A stretch of 9,442 nt of DNA, from positions 1-9,442 of the forward strand of contig CANEUT010000051.1 in assembly GCA_947441895.1 (NCBI GenBank), in the 5' to 3' direction. Below the pieces are notes generated by a model, which was not told the origin of the DNA, made no database searches, and saw nothing but the letters and a program-made list of their open reading frames with translations. Every line of letters begins with the position of its first letter. The first letter of the stretch is position 1. The position numbers and the translations under genes were made by a program. The DNA comes from Rickettsiales bacterium. GTDB lineage: Bacteria; Pseudomonadota; Alphaproteobacteria; Rickettsiales; UBA3002. Below are positions 6,219-9,442 of this stretch, piece after piece.

Positions 6219-7037
6219 CTAATTTATGCGAAACCACAAATTGCAGCCATTATTGGTGAAGGTAAGGTTATAGTCCGCGCTGGGGCTATTGAAATCTGTC
6301 ACGCAGCGTGTCGTCAGCACGCTTGGGTCACCCGCATCGTAATGGGCCATAAATGATCCTGTGCCGGGCCTACCATCATCAATTTTGCTATCGATACTAT
6401 AAGCCTCATCGGGCTTGATGATGCCCGCAACGAGCCCCGTAGAATAGGGACTGGCGGCCCCAAAATGCAGAAAATGCCACCCTGTGCTGCCATGAAGCGT
6501 TGCTGCGCTCATGTTCACGCCATTGATAACACCAACATAGGTAAACATTGCACCACCTTGACCCACGGCAATAGCTGGAAATTCGATTCCCATCGCCATA
6601 GCTTCCGTGAAACCCGATGAAGGCGAGTAACGGTAAGCCCCCTCAATCAAACCCGCTAGGCTCAATTGCTCCCACACGCGATAGCGTTCCGCGCCGCCAC
6701 TCGTAGTACTAAAAACGAACCCATCGCCATCGCCATCGCAGGTACCGTTGGCCGCATTCACTGGAGCACCCGCATTGTTGGTGCAGCTGGTTGCCGTTTT
6801 GGCACCCCAAAAGGCGGTAGCGTTGGTCATGTCGCTCGGTAATGCGAAATATTTGTCACGAAAACTCATCATGGCGGTGCGGTAACCATCTTGCGTTCGG
6901 ATGATCTTGCGCAGTTCCGATGCCCTGATCAGCGATTGCCCCGAAAGCACGCCGCCAACCAGCAGGCCAAGAATGACCAGTACGATACTTAGCTCGACGA
7001 GACTAAAACCATTTTTTTCAGTGACGGGGCGTTCCAT
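6219..7037 (-). CDS. Type IV pilin-like prepilin (pseudopilin)
   Basis: A 272-residue secreted or pilus-subunit-like protein. It begins with a short leader, MERPVTEKNG, followed by the type III signal FSLVELSIVLVILGLLVGGV. The prepilin peptidase would cut after Gly10, leaving Phe at +1 and the conserved Glu at +5 of the mature protein. One hydrophobic helix (11-32) is followed by a globular domain with DGDGDG near 101-106 and four cysteines (85, 100, 245, 265), the last two spaced like a C-terminal disulfide loop. The ATG at 7037 is chosen because it gives a normal-length leader and has AGGG upstream; a longer reading would run back into ilvN. No pilus or type II secretion genes are nearby, so its assembly machinery must lie elsewhere. 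Exact subfamily and function are not known. Confidence 0.85.
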   Translation of the reverse strand: MERPVTEKNGFSLVELSIVLVILGLLVGGVLSGQSLIRASELRKIIRTQDGYRTAMMSFRDKYFALPSDMTNATAFWGAKTATSCTNNAGAPVNAANGTCDGDGDGFVFSTTSGGAERYRVWEQLSLAGLIEGAYRYSPSSGFTEAMAMGIEFPAIAVGQGGAMFTYVGVINGVNMSAATLHGSTGWHFLHFGAASPYSTGLVAGIIKPDEAYSIDSKIDDGRPGTGSFMAHYDAGDPSVLTTRCVTDFNSPSADYNLTFTNNGCNLWFRIN

Positions 7038-7072
7038 TACTAGCCCTAAAGTAAAGAACCTACTGTAAAAAT

Positions 7073-7111
7073 AAACTAACCCACGATGATAAAGATGAAA
7101 AGAGTTAGTTT
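7073..7111 (-). terminator. AT-rich inverted repeat just after ilvN, possible weak terminator
   Basis: AAACTAAC (7073-7080) and GTTAGTTT (7104-7111) form an exact 8-bp inverted repeat with a 23-base loop, beginning directly at the ilvN stop. On the minus strand it is followed by the T-rich stretch ATTTTTAC. The AT-rich stem and large loop make efficient termination doubtful. Confidence 0.3.
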
Positions 7112-7660
7112 TTAAATCCCCTTCTTCCCCCGCGCCACGCTGGCCACGCCGGTGCGGCACACTTCTACCAATCCAAGTGGACGCATCAAGTCGATGAAGC
7201 TGTTCACTTTTTCGGTGGGGCCGGTAATTTCGAACACGAAGCTTTCAATGGTGGTATCGACCGGTTTGGCGCGAAAAATATCGGCGATGCGCAGCGCTTC
7301 GTTGCGGTTTTCGCCGCCGCCCACCACTTTCACCAGCGCCAGTTCGCGCTCCACAAATGGTGATTCCACCGTCAGATCATGCACCTTGTGGACGGGGATC
7401 ATGCGTTCCAGCAGGGCAATAATATGTTTAATTTTTGCGGCCGAACCATGGGTGACAATGGTAATGCGCGACAGGCGTTTTTTCAGGTCAACCTCGGCCA
7501 CCGTCAGCGACCCAATGTTATAGCCCCGCGCGGAAAAAAGCCCCACCACGCGGTTCAGCACGCCGAATTCGTTATCCACCAGCACCGCCAAAATATGGCG
7601 ATCCTCGAGGACTTCCTCGTCGGGAATATCATACACAATGTCGAGTACTTCAGCGGTCAT
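7112..7660 (-). CDS. ilvN: Acetolactate synthase small (regulatory) subunit
   Basis: The regulatory partner of IlvB: it activates the catalytic subunit and confers valine feedback inhibition. From the ATG at 7660 it has 182 residues, slightly long because of about 20 acidic residues before the ACT domain. That domain begins RHILAVLVDNEFGVLNRVVG (residues 21-40) and includes GYNIGSLTVAEVD, the valine-binding side of the family. The C-terminal domain carries FRAKPVDTT and the TGPTEKVNSFIDLMRP stretch. The N-terminus is not certain: no good ribosome-binding site precedes 7660, and a TTG 12 codons upstream also stays in frame, but the extra residues do not resemble the family. Unusually, the gene is two genes away from ilvB rather than next to it. 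Confidence 0.95.
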   Translation of the reverse strand: MTAEVLDIVYDIPDEEVLEDRHILAVLVDNEFGVLNRVVGLFSARGYNIGSLTVAEVDLKKRLSRITIVTHGSAAKIKHIIALLERMIPVHKVHDLTVESPFVERELALVKVVGGGENRNEALRIADIFRAKPVDTTIESFVFEITGPTEKVNSFIDLMRPLGLVEVCRTGVASVARGKKGI

Positions 7661-7711
7661 GGGCGCATTTAAAGCGCAAAATGCAAGGAATCGCAAGGAA
7701 GAAGAGGTGAT

Positions 7712-8197
7712 TTAGCTGCTTTTTATGGCACCATCGCGCTTACGGTTTTCAAGCGAGGCCACATTGGTCATATTCAGCTGCGCGGCTGCCGTTTGAATGC
7801 GATCTATTGCACGGCGAAATTGCAGTTCTTGTAGTGGGTTATATTTTTGCGCTTCCACATACTCGGTCATCGCTTCACGCACATTCAAACCGGTCAGCTT
7901 ATGCCCTGAATTAACCGCCGCATTGGGGTTTTCTCTCTGCTCTTTCTCGCGCTCGGCAACCGTCAACGGCAGCTCATATTTATTGTAGTGGCGCGTCAAT
8001 TCCTCCACCGATTTATCGTACCAATTCCGATAATCGGCAGCGAGTTCCGTGAGGGGCAGATCGCTCGCTTCTTTGGCTTCTTTAATGTTATCGCGCACGC
8101 GGTTAAAAATTGTGTGCAAATCCGGCAGCATCACATTCATGATGCGCTTGAGTTCGGCGTTGCCAGCTGCGTCGCGGTCTGATTGTTCAATGGTCAT
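7712..8197 (-). CDS. Unrecognised 161-residue helical protein
   Basis: I do not recognise this protein. It is highly charged, has no cysteine, no signal peptide and no membrane segment, and looks mainly helical (for example IFNRVRDNIKEAKEAS near residues 30-45 and LQELQFRRAIDRIQTAA near 122-138). A central basic-acidic, Asn-rich stretch (AEREKEQRENPNAA) looks like a linker. A single tryptophan lies in the YRNWYDKSVEEL segment. Codon use looks like that of the neighbouring genes. The ATG is supported only by weak purines upstream. It lies 52 bases after the thioesterase gene and 51 bases before ilvN, on the same strand, so it is probably part of the same transcript. That placement does not by itself assign it a role. 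Confidence 0.78.
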   Translation of the reverse strand: MTIEQSDRDAAGNAELKRIMNVMLPDLHTIFNRVRDNIKEAKEASDLPLTELAADYRNWYDKSVEELTRHYNKYELPLTVAEREKEQRENPNAAVNSGHKLTGLNVREAMTEYVEAQKYNPLQELQFRRAIDRIQTAAAQLNMTNVASLENRKRDGAIKSS

Positions 8198-8249
8198 GGC
8201 CTAAGCCTGCCACAAAATCGTTGTGAAATCGTTAAGTTTTTGCGGATTT

Positions 8250-8633
8250 TTAGGCTGGTTCGCTCATCAGCGGCATGGGTTTGCGCTCTTGGTCAATGGC
8301 CACAAACACAAAGTCACCCTCGGTCACCAGCTCTTCTTTGTTGGTTTCTAAGCGCTCCACAATCACCTCCACATGCACGGTGATGCTGGTGCGCCCCGTG
8401 CGCAGCGTGCTGGCGTAACAAATCACACAATCACCCACATAAACGGGTTTATGGAACACCAGTTTATCAACCGCCACTGTCACAATGCGGGCATGGGTGA
8501 GTTTGCGCGCATGCAGATAGGCCGCCAAATCCATCTGGCCTATAATCCACCCGCCGAACATGTCGCCATGCAGGTTCAGGTCGCCCGGCATCGCGACGAC
8601 TTTGATGACGAGTTCGCGATTAGTATTGGTCAT
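8250..8633 (-). CDS. yciA: YciA-type acyl-CoA thioesterase (hotdog fold)
   Basis: A 127-residue single-hotdog thioesterase that hydrolyses acyl-CoA to free acid and CoA in the cytoplasm, usually as a hexamer. The signature GDLNLHGDMFGGWIIGQMD (residues 17-35) matches the YciA pattern DxNxxGDIFGGWxxxQMD, and the later VDKLVFHKPVYVGDCV and GRTSITVHVEV segments match the central strands of the fold. Length is normal for the family. The ATG has AGAGGT seven bases upstream. Substrate range cannot be read from the sequence; YciA enzymes are broad. Its place between ilvB and ilvN is not typical. It may serve CoA-thioester turnover connected with branched-chain metabolism, but that is inference. Confidence 0.88.
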   Translation of the reverse strand: MTNTNRELVIKVVAMPGDLNLHGDMFGGWIIGQMDLAAYLHARKLTHARIVTVAVDKLVFHKPVYVGDCVICYASTLRTGRTSITVHVEVIVERLETNKEELVTEGDFVFVAIDQERKPMPLMSEPA

Positions 8634-8652
8634 TTGTTTTACCTCTAACCCA

Positions 8653-8776
8653 TGTTTTTTGTGGTCGGCCGAATGCTAGAAGCGCTTGCCGCGGGGGTAA
8701 GCCGCAGCGTAGCAGCGCTACGTGAGGACTTGCGCGCGTGGACGCGACGACGCAGGCGGTCTGCCACAAAGAAACA
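8653..8776. repeat. 124-bp imperfect palindrome between ilvB and the thioesterase gene
   Basis: The ends are near-identical inverted copies: TGTTTTTTGTGG (8653-8664) and, read on the other strand, TGTTTCTTTGTGG (8776-8764). The exact central hairpin CGTAGC-AGC-GCTACG (8708-8722) is centred at 8715, while the element midpoint is 8714.5. Between ends and centre the arms match only in patches. The right end abuts the last base of the ilvB stop codon; the left end is 19 bases before the thioesterase start. This symmetry points to a discrete palindromic or MITE-like element, or a processing structure, rather than chance. The sequence differs from the 891-1031 palindrome. Confidence 0.65.
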
Positions 8777-9442
8777 TCATACGCGGTTCTTATCCAACAC
8801 GGGGGCGGCTTCATCGGGGCCAAGCACCAGTTCGTGGTGGGCGGCGCCGGCGGGAATCATGGGGTACACATTTTCCGTCGGGTCCACCCAGCAATCAAAC
8901 AGCACGGGGCCGGGGTGTGCAAGCATTTCGGAAATCGCCGCATCCAGCTTCGCCGGGTCTTTGCAGCGAATGCCCTTCATGCCAAACGCTTCGGCGCATT
9001 TCACAAAATCAGGCAGGCTGTCCATATAGCTCTCGCTATAGCGGCTGGAATAAAACATCTCCTGCCACTGGCGCACCATGCCCATGTAATGGTTGTTCAA
9101 AATCATAATTTTCACCGGCAGGCGATATTGCACCGCCGTGCTCATTTCCTGAATATTCATCATGAACGATGATTCGCCCGTCACGCACACGACGGGTTTT
9201 TTGGCATGGGCGATTTGCACACCAATGGCAGCGGGGAAGCCATAGCCCATGGTGCCAAGGCCGCCGCTGGTCATCCAGCGGTTGGGCCTATCATACAGAA
9301 TATGCTGCGCGGCCCACATCTGGTGCTGGCCCACATCGGTGGTAATATAAAAATCTTTTTTTGCCAGATGATGATTCAAACGGCGCAGCGCGTGCTGCGG
9401 TTTAATATGTTTGCCCACCTGCTTATAGCCAAAGCTATCGCG
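8777..9442 (-). CDS. ilvB: Acetolactate synthase large subunit, C-terminal part, cut by the window edge
   Basis: The catalytic subunit that joins two pyruvates, or pyruvate and 2-ketobutyrate, using ThDP, FAD and Mg2+, at the start of valine, leucine and isoleucine synthesis. Only the last 221 codons are present; the full family length is about 570-600. The part seen is the C-terminal ThDP-binding domain: TTDVGQHQMWAAQ, SGGLGTMGYGFPAAIG, then the metal and diphosphate motif TGESSFMMNIQEMSTAVQY ending about 25 residues later in ILNNHYMGMVRQWQ. Where textbook family members have GDG or GDA followed by Ser, this protein has GES. The C-terminal VLFDCWVDPTENVYPMIPAG is typical. The reading frame stays open to the right edge. 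The stop directly abuts the 124-bp palindrome. Confidence 0.96.
   Translation of the reverse strand, partial: RDSFGYKQVGKHIKPQHALRRLNHHLAKKDFYITTDVGQHQMWAAQHILYDRPNRWMTSGGLGTMGYGFPAAIGVQIAHAKKPVVCVTGESSFMMNIQEMSTAVQYRLPVKIMILNNHYMGMVRQWQEMFYSSRYSESYMDSLPDFVKCAEAFGMKGIRCKDPAKLDAAISEMLAHPGPVLFDCWVDPTENVYPMIPAGAAHHELVLGPDEAAPVLDKNRV

Noticed and set aside
7038..7160. Upstream extension of the prepilin frame into ilvN
   Set aside because: It would overlap the ilvN coding end and place about 41 extra residues before the leader; the ATG at 7037 gives a standard 10-residue prepilin leader.
7661..7696. TTG start 12 codons upstream for ilvN
   Set aside because: The added residues do not resemble the family and there is no ribosome-binding site for the TTG either; the ATG at 7660 is the simpler choice.
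8620..8823. 67-codon minus-strand frame spanning the ilvB end and the 124-bp palindrome
   Set aside because: It overlaps both ilvB and the thioesterase gene start in another frame, and its interior is just the palindrome; no protein-like pattern.

Overview
The window is a fully co-directional stretch: every credible gene reads on the minus strand, so genes are described from the right edge to the left. The organism looks like an alphaproteobacterium. The branched-chain synthesis genes have alphaproteobacterial-looking sequences, leuA sits directly upstream of mreBCD-mrdA (an arrangement I recall from Rhodospirillales-like and deep-branching alphaproteobacteria), the likely promoters are of the TTGNCA / TAAGGT type, and GC content is roughly 50-55%. 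The genus cannot be read from this sequence.

Right part (about 9442 to 3122): a branched-chain amino acid block. It contains the C-terminal end of the acetolactate synthase large subunit (ilvB), a YciA-type acyl-CoA thioesterase, a small unrecognised protein, the acetolactate synthase regulatory subunit (ilvN), a type IV pilin-like prepilin, ketol-acid reductoisomerase (ilvC), a four-helix-bundle protein of the 23S rRNA IVP family, and 2-isopropylmalate synthase (leuA). IlvB and IlvN form acetolactate, IlvC converts it to the dihydroxy acid, and LeuA diverts 2-ketoisovalerate to leucine. The four extra genes interrupt this pathway block, and ilvB is separated from ilvN by two of them.

Left part (2924 to 1): the cell-shape operon mreB-mreC-mreD-mrdA, with mrdA (PBP2) cut off by the left edge. 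It probably has its own promoter just upstream of mreB.

The most striking unexplained structures are two long imperfect palindromes, each filling a gap right after a stop codon. One is about 141 bp, between mreC and mreD; the other is about 124 bp, between ilvB and the thioesterase gene, with matching inverted ends and an almost exactly central hairpin. They look like insertion-type palindromic repeats or processing structures. Smaller inverted repeats overlap or touch the ribosome-binding sites of ilvC, the four-helix-bundle gene and mreB. Two enzymes carry departures from textbook active-site motifs (LeuA HGQ for HxH; IlvB GES for GDG/GDA). No tRNA, rRNA, CRISPR array, transposase or phage gene was seen, and no gap between genes exceeds 200 bases.
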